Shown piece by piece: positions 8,907 through 18,100 of a stretch of 32,648 nucleotides of DNA. The stretch spans positions 1 through 32,648 of the forward strand of contig DASQAV010000043.1 of assembly GCA_035635575.1 (NCBI GenBank), in the 5' to 3' direction. The stretch's first letter is position 1. Each line of letters opens with the position of its first letter. The notes beneath the pieces were generated by a model. It did no database searches. It saw only the letters and a program-made list of their open reading frames with translations, and was not told the origin of the DNA. This DNA comes from WS-7 sp035635575. Its GTDB lineage: Bacteria > Eisenbacteria > RBG-16-71-46 > SZUA-252. The position numbers and the translations under genes are program-made.

Positions 8907-9851
8907 CTAGAACGTGCTCCGGACCAGGAGCATTCCCCCGCCGTCGGCAGTCATGTCCGTGAGGATTCGCAGCCTCGGACCATCGATCGACGACTGATCC
9001 GCCTTCTGGTCCTTGCGATGAAGCATCTGGGTATCGATCACGCTGGCCACGCGATTCAGGATCGCGAGCGCGAAAGAGTACTTGGCGTGCTGGAACGCGC
9101 GCGTCGAGCTGTGCCGGGTGTCGCGGAAATTCTTCTGTGCCTCGGCGCTCGTCCAGTTCCATGCCCGGTTCCCCGTGGGTAGCCGCTCCGCGACCCAGGC
9201 GTCCTGTGCGGCGGGATCCGAGGGGAATTCGTTCCGCGCGTCGCGCCGCAGCGCGTCCTCGTAGGAATCCGATCCCGATCCGCTCGATCGCGTGTAGAGC
9301 CCGACCAGTCTCCAGAAATCGTCCGATTCGGAGGTGGTCCCCATGCCCGCGTTCAGGCGGGCCTGCTCGACGTAGTTGTCCCTGCGAAGGTGTCCGGCGA
9401 TCTGCCACGTGACGTAGTTCGCCCAGATGACCCCCTCCGAGATGAAGAACCCCGTGGCGCGCCCATTGTGGCCGGAATACATCTCCCCCGCCCCGGGAAG
9501 GAGGAAGGAGAGGAGGAGCGCCTTCTTGGGATTCTTGTCCGCCCGCGCGGCGCTGGATGGCGCGGCGCTGCGCTCCGGCTGGATGGCTGCGGGGGCAGGC
9601 TCGCCCTTGGGCGCCGGCTCCGTGACGGTAGAGTCCAAGAGGATCCCCTCGGCGAAGGCATAGCGGCCCTCGTAGAGCTCCGCGAGCGGATTCCAGGCCA
9701 TGGCCACCCGCCCCGGGCGTGACGACGCCCCGTCGAGGTCGGATCTGAATTCTGCTTGTGCGGGCGGGACGGCCGAGAGCGCGGCCGCCAGCGTGAGAAC
9801 GAGAACGAAGCTTCTAGTCGAGACGCCTGGTGATGACGAACCCGAAGGCAT
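8907..9851 (-). CDS. Exported DUF5683-like protein, second of a tandem pair
   Basis: A 314-aa protein of unknown function. It has a signal peptide (hydrophobic 14-28, PAQA-EF near 33), a Pro/Ala/Ser-rich stretch, then a conserved block KKALLLSFLLPGAGEMYSGH with hydrophobic segments (about 107-150). A helical region near LNRVASVID follows, and the chain ends in Phe. The block resembles the DUF5683 family found in FCB-type bacteria (assigned from memory). The upstream gene is a diverged paralog with the same architecture: PGAGHLYAGEKRG versus PGAGEMYSGHNGR, and VNRIVSAVD versus LNRVASVID. The ATG at 9851 lies inside the upstream gene (38-bp overlap), with GAGGG just before it. Function is not predictable from sequence. 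Confidence 0.75.
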   Translation of the reverse strand: MPSGSSSPGVSTRSFVLVLTLAAALSAVPPAQAEFRSDLDGASSRPGRVAMAWNPLAELYEGRYAFAEGILLDSTVTEPAPKGEPAPAAIQPERSAAPSSAARADKNPKKALLLSFLLPGAGEMYSGHNGRATGFFISEGVIWANYVTWQIAGHLRRDNYVEQARLNAGMGTTSESDDFWRLVGLYTRSSGSGSDSYEDALRRDARNEFPSDPAAQDAWVAERLPTGNRAWNWTSAEAQKNFRDTRHSSTRAFQHAKYSFALAILNRVASVIDTQMLHRKDQKADQSSIDGPRLRILTDMTADGGGMLLVRSTF

Positions 9852-10617
9852 TGTCCCTCGCGAAAGGTTTCGTGCGCATCTTGAACCGGATCTTCGTCTG
9901 GTTTCCGAGGGTCGCGTGGCTCTTGTTCTTCATGACGCGCAGGATGTCCACCGCGCTCACGATGCGATTCACGAACGCGCCCGCAACGGCCGTATGCGCG
10001 TTGCTCAGGAAGTTATTACTATGCGCGCGGATTCCGCGATAGAAATTTCGGTTGTCCTGCGAGTCCCAGCCGACCCAGTAGTGGTTGAGCTTTCCGATGT
10101 CCTCATAGTACTGCTGGCGGTTGTTCTGACGGAAATTGAGAATCAGCTGGTCGTCGGCAGGATCGTACGTGCCGTTGGCCTGAGCGGTGGTCTTCCAGCG
10201 ATCGTAGTCCCAGTGGTTGTCCGCGTAGTTCTCGAACTCCTTCTCCTTGGATTTGCCTCGATCGTGGTAGTAGAGGTAGGAGGCCCAGGCCACGCCTTCC
10301 AGACCCAAATGGACGAACCCCCGCTTTTCTCCTGCGTAGAGATGCCCGGCCCCAGGAATCGCGAGGTTCATGAGGAACGCTTTACCGGGAGATCTGTGTA
10401 GCTTTGGGGTTACCTCATCCACCGCCGATGTAGACGGAACGACGGGCTCGATCGCGGAGTGGGGCGTCACCGAGTCGGCGATTGCCCGCTGAGCGAGCAG
10501 AATCTCCTGGGGCGTACTGGATTCAAAATCAAGGTAGGACGCGGCGGGACACGTCTGGGGATGAGAAACAACGGCCAGAATTGCCGCGAGGAAGAAGGTG
10601 AATCGCCTAGAAGTCAG
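9814..10617 (-). CDS. Exported DUF5683-like protein, first of a tandem pair, probable CTG start
   Basis: The frame's first conventional start (GTG, 10470) would leave the protein without an export signal. Upstream, the frame stays open to a TAG at 10645-10647 and encodes TSRRFTFFLAAILAVVSH, a good signal peptide. It is preceded by CTG at 10617 with AGGGGA seven bases before it and a strong promoter behind that. I therefore place the start at 10617 (267 aa). The mature part carries GKAFLMNLAIPGAGHLYAGE, matching the DUF5683-like block of the downstream paralog, then a Tyr/Asn/Trp-rich segment and AFVNRIVSAVDILR. Codons ATA and CTG are the only near-start choices in the right place. Function is unknown; an envelope role is inferred from export and neighbours. 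Confidence 0.7.
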   Translation of the reverse strand: MTSRRFTFFLAAILAVVSHPQTCPAASYLDFESSTPQEILLAQRAIADSVTPHSAIEPVVPSTSAVDEVTPKLHRSPGKAFLMNLAIPGAGHLYAGEKRGFVHLGLEGVAWASYLYYHDRGKSKEKEFENYADNHWDYDRWKTTAQANGTYDPADDQLILNFRQNNRQQYYEDIGKLNHYWVGWDSQDNRNFYRGIRAHSNNFLSNAHTAVAGAFVNRIVSAVDILRVMKNKSHATLGNQTKIRFKMRTKPFARDNAFGFVITRRLD

Positions 10618-10624
10618 TATCTGG

Positions 10625-10630
10625 TCCCCT
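10625..10630 (-). promoter_or_regulatory. Ribosome binding site that decides the CTG start of the first DUF5683-like gene
   Basis: AGGGGA on the minus strand, seven bases before CTG at 10617-10615 and about 26 bases after the expected transcription start. The GTG at 10470 has no comparable site. Confidence 0.6.
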
Positions 10631-10662
10631 GAATCGGCCCGGAGCTACTTGCACTACAACCA

Positions 10663-10691
10663 ATTATAGTAGCGTCCAGGTTATTTGACAA
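10663..10691 (-). promoter_or_regulatory. Sigma-70-type promoter for the DUF5683 pair and downstream cassette
   Basis: Minus strand TTGTCA (10691-10686), 17-bp spacer, TATAAT (10668-10663). The -10 matches the sigma-70 consensus in all six positions and the -35 in five. The -35 overlaps the last codons of the M6 protease gene. The expected transcription start near 10656 gives a leader of about 38 nt. This is the best promoter match in the window. Confidence 0.75.
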
Positions 10692-13600
10692 CCGCGAACT
10701 TACCGAACACCACGTGATCCGCCCCCGAACCCTGGACCTCGACGCGTACGAGATATACCCCGCTGGCCAGGTCCCGAACCGGGATTCTCACAACATTTTG
10801 CGCGGGTGTCGAGGTCCCCTGGAGCCTCTTCACTTCCGCTCCCGTGGGATCCATCACCCGAATCACAACTGAACTGACCCCTTGCCCCAGAGTGTACGCG
10901 AGCCCTATGTCCTGCCCGTGCGCCGGGTTCGGGAAGAAGAAGACCGAGCCCTTGTCCAGCTGCGGCGCCTGCGCCACCGATCCCTGGAAGGTGTCTTCCA
11001 GCACGGAGGTGCGCCTGCGATTGCCCCCGAACTCTGCCCACGGCGTCCGTACCGACACCCCGCCGGTTGAATAAAGGGCGCTGTCCGCCCTGACCGGCAG
11101 CTGGAATGCATGAAGGGCGCCGTCATCATCCCCTCCGATGACCAGGTGGGTCCACACAGGACCCGCCGGCTCTGGGGGCACGAGCGCGTCGTTCAGGCTG
11201 AGGAGGAGCGGGCTCGACGACGCCCCACCCTGGATGGCGAGCGGCCACCCCGGGACGGTCTTGCCGTCATTCCCAAGCGCGACCAGGAGCCCGTTGTCCA
11301 GCCCCACGATCGCCTCGGCCCCCGCGTCGCCGGTCACGTCGGCGACGAGCGGCGAGCCCTCGCCGCCCCGCGCCTCGTCCCCGTATCGTCCGGCCAGGGA
11401 CACCGGCCACGACGGGGGCTCCACGCCGTTCTTGTTGTAGCGGTGGACGCGGCCTTCCTTGTCCATCGCGAACACTTCGGGATATCCGTCGCCGTCCAGG
11501 TCCCCCGCCGCGAGCGGCCCCCAGAGCGTGCCCGCCACCACGACCGGCCACCCCGGGAGCTCCGTTCCATCCAGCCGGAAACAATGGATCGTGTTCTGCC
11601 TCGCGTCCGATACCAGGAGCTCGAGATCCCGGTTCGGCGCGCGGTCCATGTCCACTCCCAGGAGATACGGCGAGAAGGTCCCATTCTGAACGCGGAAATG
11701 CACGTCGAGAGGACTGAGTGACTTGCCCAGCGGATCGGCGATCCGGATCCACCCGTTCGAGAGCGCCCACGCGACCTGGTATCCCCCGGCTCCCGTGAAG
11801 CGCCCCACCGCGAGATTCCCCGATACGGGCGCCGTGATTTTCGAGACCCCGACCTGGAGCGTGTCCGCCAGAGGATCGGTCCTGGGAGCCACGGCGAGGC
11901 TGTCCGAGGGAACGATCGCGAAGACGCGGCCGTCACTGGCGCCCACGATCACCTGCCCGCCCGGATCGAGGACGGGACCGGTGGCGGCCAGCACCGACGG
12001 AGACGCGGGATCGAGCGCCGGCGGCCAGCCGGCGAGAAGGTACGAAGAGCCCGAGTCGGACGGCGCGGGGCGATAGGCGTACACGCCGCCGTCCTCCGCC
12101 GTCGCCACGACCGCCCCCTCGTGCAGCGCGAGCGGATTCCGATGGAAGAGGCTGTCCGCGAAGAGCGCCGGGCCCACGATCTTCGCGGGGAGCGCGGCGA
12201 TCACGCTGCTGTCCCCCACGGCATAGAAGGGCGCGCCGTTCGACTGATAGGCGAAGATCAGGCTGTCCACCGCCGTCACGACCGAGACCCGCCCGTCGTG
12301 CCGGAATCTCCCATAGGTCGGCTTGGCGCCTCGCTGGCTCCAGCCGGTCGCGACAGGCCATCCCGCCACGCGCCAGTCGGCGGTGATGGAGATGCCCATG
12401 TCCAGGGCGGCGGGACTCAGCACGTCGATCGTGACGTGGCTCAGCCCTCCGTCGTTCGTGTTGGTGTTGGGTGTGGTCTCGGGACCGAAATGGGTATGGT
12501 TGCCCACGAACCAGGGATCGAAGGCGCTTCCGAAGAGATACGGCGACGTAGGATCCCCCAGATCCTCGATCCCGTCCGCCTCCTCCACCCGCACGCCTCG
12601 CCGCGACGGGTTGGAGTTGATGCCGAAATCGGGCGGGACGTGCCGCCCGTAGATGACCGAGTTGTCCACGTGCCAGATGAGGATTCCCTGCCCCGGAAGA
12701 AGGAAGTCGTACTCCCGGGGGCCCAGCGTGTCGGCGCCGAGGCTGTCCGAGGACGCGGGACCGAGCAGCACGCCGGTCGAATCCTCCTTGTCCAGGTAGA
12801 GCGTGTTGTCCCCGTTCAAATCCGTTTGGCGATTCTCGATGAGATAGAACTCCTCCCCTCCGAGCGGCACGAAGAGCGTCGTGTCGGAGAGCTCCGTGGC
12901 GCGGAGCGTCCTCGTGAGCGAGCGCCCGGGATCGACGTAGGAGATCAGGTCGGGCCAGAGGAGGAACTTGGACCAGGGGTCGAGGCTCACCGGGAGCACG
13001 CCGCTCGCTTCCACCACGGAGCCGGTCTTGGCATCCTGGACCGGCACGCTGAGCAGGTAGCCCGAGTCCATGTTGCTCCAGACCCCCACGCCGGGAAGCA
13101 GCGTCTCGATGTCGTAGAGATCGAAGAGCCCCTGCGTATGCCCGAACTCGTGCGCCAGGGTGCCGTTGATCGCGGCGTAGTAGCCGTCCTGGCTCTCCGT
13201 CTCCGGCATCACCAGCCCGCCAAAGATCGAGACCGCGCCGCCGTTCACCGGAACCGAATCGCTGAGGTTGATCTGGAAGGTCGGGAAGTCGCGCGGGCTG
13301 TCGTTGTTGAGATCGGTCTGGAAATCGGAGCCCGCGTGGAACAGCGCGACCACGTCGAACCGGCCGAAGGGAATGGAGTCGGTCTGGTCCGCCGCCGTCA
13401 CCGCGTCGTGGAAGAAGCGCTGGGCGCTGGCGAAGGATGCCTGTCCCAGCGTCCAGGGGCCGTACCGTCCGGTGTCCGCGAGCCGGTAGGCGCCGGTGTT
13501 CGCCTTGGGATAGAGATCGTATTCGATCACGAGATGGCCGTACGAGGCGAAGTTCCAGTAACGGCGCAGCGCCTCGAGGTGCTTCAGGAAGTAGTTCCGG

Positions 13601-14058
13601 TCATGCGGCGGCGGATCGATGACGATCCCCAGCGCACTCCCGTCGCGCAGGTCGAACTTGCCATCGGGCGTGGTCGTGAGCGAACCGAGCGAATCCGTGG
13701 CGAAATCGATCTTGAGACCCAGCACGCGGATCGTCTCGGGCGTGGAGGGCTGGAAGAGGGTCGTGCGCTGGAGTCGCCCTCCCTTCAGGGAGAGGAGGGG
13801 CGGCCGGCGGCCGGAGATGAAGGGACGGCTGGACGGCACGCCCACCCGATGCGGGAAGCCGCGCCAACGCTCCGCCCGCTTCGAGGCAATCCGGCGCGCC
13901 TCCGGCGATATCCTGGCTTCCATCGACCCGGCGCGCGAAACGGTCAGTCCGCGTCCCGGGGCGGCTGAAACAGAAGGAGCCAAGTCCCCGAGAAGGAGAG
14001 CTTGGCTCCCGAAGATGAGGATCGCCGCCGAACGAACGAGAGTCCGGGGGATCCGCAC
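10681..14058 (-). CDS. Secreted M6-family metalloprotease with type IX-style C-terminal sorting domain
   Basis: A 1125-aa secreted zinc protease. A signal peptide covers about residues 1-33 (LVRSAAILIFGSQALLLGD). The catalytic domain follows, with the zinc motif HEFGHTQGLFD at 303-313 (H303, E304, H307) as in M6 / immune inhibitor A-like peptidases. The middle and C-terminal half contain propeller-like repeats, including GDLDGDGYPEVFA and TGDAGAEAIVG (VCBS/FG-GAP type). The last ~90 residues (FFFPNPAHGQD ... GVYLVRVEV ... GKFAVVK) match the layout of FlgD-like / type A type IX sorting domains. The start is GTG at 14058, three bases and an in-frame TAA after porV, so translation is probably coupled. 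As the gene next to porU and porV, it is the likely cargo of this secretion module. Confidence 0.9.
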   Translation of the reverse strand: MRIPRTLVRSAAILIFGSQALLLGDLAPSVSAAPGRGLTVSRAGSMEARISPEARRIASKRAERWRGFPHRVGVPSSRPFISGRRPPLLSLKGGRLQRTTLFQPSTPETIRVLGLKIDFATDSLGSLTTTPDGKFDLRDGSALGIVIDPPPHDRNYFLKHLEALRRYWNFASYGHLVIEYDLYPKANTGAYRLADTGRYGPWTLGQASFASAQRFFHDAVTAADQTDSIPFGRFDVVALFHAGSDFQTDLNNDSPRDFPTFQINLSDSVPVNGGAVSIFGGLVMPETESQDGYYAAINGTLAHEFGHTQGLFDLYDIETLLPGVGVWSNMDSGYLLSVPVQDAKTGSVVEASGVLPVSLDPWSKFLLWPDLISYVDPGRSLTRTLRATELSDTTLFVPLGGEEFYLIENRQTDLNGDNTLYLDKEDSTGVLLGPASSDSLGADTLGPREYDFLLPGQGILIWHVDNSVIYGRHVPPDFGINSNPSRRGVRVEEADGIEDLGDPTSPYLFGSAFDPWFVGNHTHFGPETTPNTNTNDGGLSHVTIDVLSPAALDMGISITADWRVAGWPVATGWSQRGAKPTYGRFRHDGRVSVVTAVDSLIFAYQSNGAPFYAVGDSSVIAALPAKIVGPALFADSLFHRNPLALHEGAVVATAEDGGVYAYRPAPSDSGSSYLLAGWPPALDPASPSVLAATGPVLDPGGQVIVGASDGRVFAIVPSDSLAVAPRTDPLADTLQVGVSKITAPVSGNLAVGRFTGAGGYQVAWALSNGWIRIADPLGKSLSPLDVHFRVQNGTFSPYLLGVDMDRAPNRDLELLVSDARQNTIHCFRLDGTELPGWPVVVAGTLWGPLAAGDLDGDGYPEVFAMDKEGRVHRYNKNGVEPPSWPVSLAGRYGDEARGGEGSPLVADVTGDAGAEAIVGLDNGLLVALGNDGKTVPGWPLAIQGGASSSPLLLSLNDALVPPEPAGPVWTHLVIGGDDDGALHAFQLPVRADSALYSTGGVSVRTPWAEFGGNRRRTSVLEDTFQGSVAQAPQLDKGSVFFFPNPAHGQDIGLAYTLGQGVSSVVIRVMDPTGAEVKRLQGTSTPAQNVVRIPVRDLASGVYLVRVEVQGSGADHVVFGKFAVVK

Positions 14059-14061
14059 GAT

Positions 14062-15027
14062 TTAGAAGTGGTAGCTAGCCGAGAACCGGTTTACCCGAGC
14101 CAGAAACTCCGATTGCGGCACCGAAGCATAGTCGATGCGGATGCCGTGATAGTTGAGTCCCAGGCCGTAGGTCATGTCCCTGATCGTCCCGCGCGGGTCG
14201 TAGATGTAGCCTGCCCGGACCGCGAGCAGCCGGTTGAACTCGAACTCTCCGCCCACGTCCTCGATCCACGCGCCGTCTTTCAGGAGCGACTTGTTCACGT
14301 CGGCGGTGACGAGCACGCGGTACATCTCGGTCTCGAAGGGGGTGACCGCGGCGCCGAGCTTCGCGTTCCGTCCCAGCGGATCCGACTGGTCCTGGTCGAT
14401 GTAGGCGATGTTCGGGCCGAGATTCTGGAGCACGAGCCCAAGCGAGGACTTCCACTGCGGTAGCTTGTAGAGCATTCCCAGGTCCGCGGCGAACGTGGTG
14501 CCGCGTCCGGGCCTTTGATCCTGCGTCAAATCGCCGGGAGCCAGATCCACGCGCACCAGCTTCAGCGCGACCCCGAGGCCCATGCCCTTCATGAGCTCGG
14601 TGCCATAGGCGAGCGTGGGGGCCAGCTCGTAGCTGGTGAACTCGCCCAGATCGTTTCCGTCCTGGTCGGTGGCCATGCTCTTGCCGTAGCTCAGGTAGCC
14701 GAGGCTGAATCCGATGCCGCCCCAGCCTTCCACGTGCTGGGCATAGGAGGTATAGGAAAAGAAGACGTCGTTGGCAAGGTCCGGCACGAGCTTGGTGTAC
14801 ATGGTGCTGACGTCGTGTCCGGTCGTGAAGGCGAGGGCTCCCGGATTCCACCAGATGGCGTTCGCGTCATTGGCCACTGCGACAAAGGCGCGTCCCATGC
14901 CGTCGGAGCGAGCCCCGGGGGCGATCAGGAGTGATTGGGCGCCTGCCTCGGCCTGAGCGTGCGCGGTACCCGCGTAGGCGCCCAGAATGCACAGAAGTCC
15001 AAGGCAGCCGGCGACAAAACGACTCAT
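14062..15027 (-). CDS. porV: PorV/PorQ-family outer membrane protein (type IX secretion shuttle)
   Basis: A 321-aa barrel of the PorV family, which in type IX systems carries cargo to the PorU sortase. It has a signal peptide (hydrophobic 5-20, AHA-QA near 25). The family start GAQSLLIAPGARSDGMGRAFVAVANDANAIWWNPG is visible in pieces: APGARSDGMG, AVANDA, WWNPG. Amphipathic strands follow, and the chain ends SASYHF with terminal Phe. A TTG at 15033 begins the open frame, but AAGGAGG at 15034-15040 would abut it. ATG at 15027 is six bases beyond that site, so I chose it. The gene follows porU, as in Porphyromonas where the two are neighbours, and precedes a probable cargo protease. It has its own promoter. 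PorV versus PorQ cannot be separated by eye; synteny favours PorV. Confidence 0.85.
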   Translation of the reverse strand: MSRFVAGCLGLLCILGAYAGTAHAQAEAGAQSLLIAPGARSDGMGRAFVAVANDANAIWWNPGALAFTTGHDVSTMYTKLVPDLANDVFFSYTSYAQHVEGWGGIGFSLGYLSYGKSMATDQDGNDLGEFTSYELAPTLAYGTELMKGMGLGVALKLVRVDLAPGDLTQDQRPGRGTTFAADLGMLYKLPQWKSSLGLVLQNLGPNIAYIDQDQSDPLGRNAKLGAAVTPFETEMYRVLVTADVNKSLLKDGAWIEDVGGEFEFNRLLAVRAGYIYDPRGTIRDMTYGLGLNYHGIRIDYASVPQSEFLARVNRFSASYHF

Positions 15028-15033
15028 CTGCAA

Positions 15034-15040
15034 CCTCCTT
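15034..15040 (-). promoter_or_regulatory. Strong Shine-Dalgarno of porV, decides ATG over TTG
   Basis: AAGGAGG on the minus strand, ending six bases before ATG 15027 and directly touching the alternative TTG at 15033. The spacing selects the ATG. Confidence 0.85.
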
Positions 15041-15083
15041 CAGAAAAAGATAGGGACGCGAGTGCGCCCCGGCCTAGCACACA

Positions 15084-15112
15084 ATTCTAGCGGACCTGCA
15101 AGGCCGGGTCAA
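15084..15112 (-). promoter_or_regulatory. Sigma-70-type promoter upstream of porV
   Basis: Minus strand TTGACC (15112-15107), 17-bp spacer, TAGAAT (15089-15084): five of six consensus positions in each box. The leader is about 50 nt and ends in a strong ribosome binding site. It lies wholly in the 101-bp gap between the porU stop and the porV start, so porV and the protease can be made independently of porU. The -35 is embedded in the octamer CTTGACCC shared with the nadA and korA regions. Confidence 0.7.
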
Positions 15113-15128
15113 GATTCCCCCCCGGGCT

Positions 15129-18100
15129 CTACCTCTTCCTGAGGGCTCGCCCAACCACCGAAGCCCGTTTGCCTTCCGGAGATTCAGCAGTGACTCTTAA
15201 CAGGTACACGCCGATCGCCACATTTTCTCCCTGAGAATCCTTGCCATCCCAGGGAAGATAATTTTCCCCGGCGCGTCCGTCCGTGGCCAGGTCGCGGACG
15301 CGCCGCCCGGCGACCGTGAAAATCCCCACGTGGATCCTTCCGCCCTGGTTCAGCCGGGCGTGGATGTACGTAGTCCCCTCGAAGGGGTTCGGGTAGTTGA
15401 ACACCTGCGTCAGCTGCATGGGGTCGCCGGGCCGGGCCTGTGCATGGATATCGATCACGAAGCTCCGGACGGCGATGTTCCCGAACGTGTCGGAGGCGTG
15501 CACCTCGATCGTGTGGAGACCCTCGGCGAGCGAGGGCAGGGTGAATCCCACCGTCCCGCGCGTGTAGCTCCCCGCGTCGTAGGCGAAGGACGGGGTGACC
15601 TCGAACGGGTTCCCCCGATCGTCCACGATGACGAAGATCGTGTGGGAGTTGTCGAGCCGCGTCAGGTCCACGCCGCTCGAGTCCTCGATCGCGAACGTGA
15701 GCCGGTCCCCCGCCTGGAAGGTGGAATCGGATCCGGACGGAGCCAGCAGCGTGATGGTGGGAGGATTGAGATCGGCCCGGGAGGAAAGTCCTTGCCCGAT
15801 CCGCAGGGAATCGACCGCCAGTCCCACGCCTCGGCCCCCCGCGGCGCTGAGCAGCGCCCGGAGCTGCCCGGTCCCTCCCGCGACGCGGGCATCCACCGGG
15901 ATCACGAAGCGAGCCTCGAAGGCTCCCTGGGAGAGCGCGACCTCCCCGCGGAAGAGAATCGGGCCGGGGATCAGATAGTGGGTCGTCACCCGGTTGCTGA
16001 AATCCCCGAGGCCCGTCTGGGTGCGATCGAAGGGCTTCCCCTGGACCTGGATCCGGGCGGTGCCGGTGGAGAGCGAGTCCCGGCTCGAGTCGGGAAAGAT
16101 CGCGTGCCCGCGCACGACCACGAGGTCGCCGCGCAGGACGGAATCGAGCGGGGACTTCTCCCAGACGCCCCTTCCTCGGGGGATGGGGATGGAGAGCCCG
16201 GGATCGCCCAGCAACACGTACCTCCGCACCACCGAGTTCACGTGCGTGTTCTTGGCGCCCTGAATCGCCGGCCCCAAGGCCAGGGTGGAATCGACACGCG
16301 GCCGCAGGGGGAACAGCCGGTCCACGATATCGTCGTTCAGCTGGGTGCTCTCGGCTCCGAACACATCCTCGGTGGCGGCAATGGCCGCGACCGCTCCGCC
16401 CGATGGCATCTTGAGCAGGAGCTCTCCCAGCCCCTCCTGCAACAGCTCGTCGAACCGGCCCACGGTGCAGCTGAAGAAACCGAAGATCGCGGGGCGCGTC
16501 ACGTTCGTGAGCCGCCCGATGTCCGAGGATCGAAAGACCTGTTCGTCGGCCAGCGTCTGTGGGGAGCCATGCCCGACGTAGTCCACGAGCCAGTTGCCCT
16601 GATTGATGCGCGCGATGAAATCGTCACGGGCCGCGGGCTTGGACTGATGCAGGGTATCCGCGAACGCGTAGTCGTTCAGATAGACCTTCGAGCGCTCGAT
16701 CGGATAGGGAAGGTGGAAGCGATCCTTCCGCTCCATCTGATCGACGTGCTTGTTCCCGAGCGGGTCGTCGTTCTCGCGCTTCTTCGAATCGTCCGCGCAC
16801 AGGAGCACCCGCGCCCGCCAGGAGTCGAACTCGCTGGTTCCCTCGAACGCCACCGGCTTGACGCGCGACATGGTGGAGGCCTCCGCGGCGTTCTTCGCCG
16901 GGAGCCTGCCCAGCGCGATGTCCAGGAGCTGGTCCCCCGGCCCGTCCAGAAGTCCGAAGAAGTCGTCGGACACCCACTGGAACAAAAGGGGAAAGACCTC
17001 GAAGTAGTTGGAGTACGTGGGCACGAGGTCCGGAGTGCCGAACCCCAGGTAGTTCTTGGGGTCGAGCGACGCGTCCCCGAAGAGACAGGCATACGCCGGC
17101 GCCGGCCCGGTCCAGTGAAGGCGCGCATACGCCAGGAGATTCCGGATCGGCACCGGATCCGGAGATCCTCCTCCCAGCTGCGCGGCGATGCGGTCGGTCG
17201 TGGCGATGCCCACGCGGGGCGCCGCCATGCCCGGAAGATGGGCCGCGCGATAGATCGCGAGCGACTCGGCGGAGGCCAGGAGCGAAGGGTGCGTCACGAT
17301 CAGGTAATCCACGCCCACGTCCGGATCGAGCAGGTTCGTGATGGTATGGGCGCTTGTGGCGGGCGCGTACCTCGCGACCGTGGCCGGACGCGCCGCCAGC
17401 GCGGTCGAGACGAGTGCGTAGCGTTTCGGCGGCCCGGACGGGAGCGAGTCCTCCACGACGAGCGTGAACGGTGCGATGCCGGTGGAAAACGTCCCGTTCA
17501 CGTACCGGATCGGGTTCTCGGGATCGGTGCGGTCGAGAAACCAGGCCGCCGTGGTGTCGGCGACCCCGGTAATGCCGTAATGCACGGAGCCCGTGACCAG
17601 CGAGTCCGCGGCGAACTGAAGCGTGTCGTTGATCGCGGCGAGCCGTCTCGGGTAGGTCACCTCGAACCAGGCCAGGTTGCTCTGGTCGACCCGGTTCGGA
17701 CTCCCGGGGTCGACGACCCGGGGAACCTCGATCATGAGCGCGTCGGCCGCGTGCACCGTGAATCCGGAGCCCTCGAGGTCGAACGGCATGCTCAGGTTCG
17801 CCGAATCCGCGGCGACCAGGGCGCGATTCCAGTAGGCGTTCGCGTAGTGATCGGCCGCCTGGCCCACCGAGACCCCCTTGCCCCACATGCGCACGAAGAT
17901 CGATCCCGCTCCTCCGGGCTCGGCTCCGGGGAGCACCAGGGGGAAGCCTATTTTTGATCCGAAGCGCTTACTGGGATCAACGGAGAAGGAGAGCCAGAAC
18001 CATCGCTCCCAGCGGGTGTTCGCGATCATCAAGGCGAAATCGCGGACCCGGTTCTCCTCGTAATGCACGCGATGCGGCACGGTCGTGACGCTCACCGCCG

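Noticed and set aside
9814..10470. GTG at 10470 as start of the first DUF5683-like gene
   Set aside because: It removes the signal peptide and has no ribosome site; the CTG at 10617 fits promoter, spacing and paralog.
12121..13968. 615-aa plus-strand open frame opposite the M6 protease
   Set aside because: Antisense shadow. The minus-strand frame has the signal peptide, HEFGH motif and sorting domain.
15028..15033. TTG at 15033 as the porV start
   Set aside because: It abuts the AAGGAGG site with no spacing; ATG 15027 has six bases.
15330..17957. 875-aa plus-strand open frame opposite porU
   Set aside because: Antisense shadow; no recognisable domain, and the opposite strand encodes a clear C25 peptidase.
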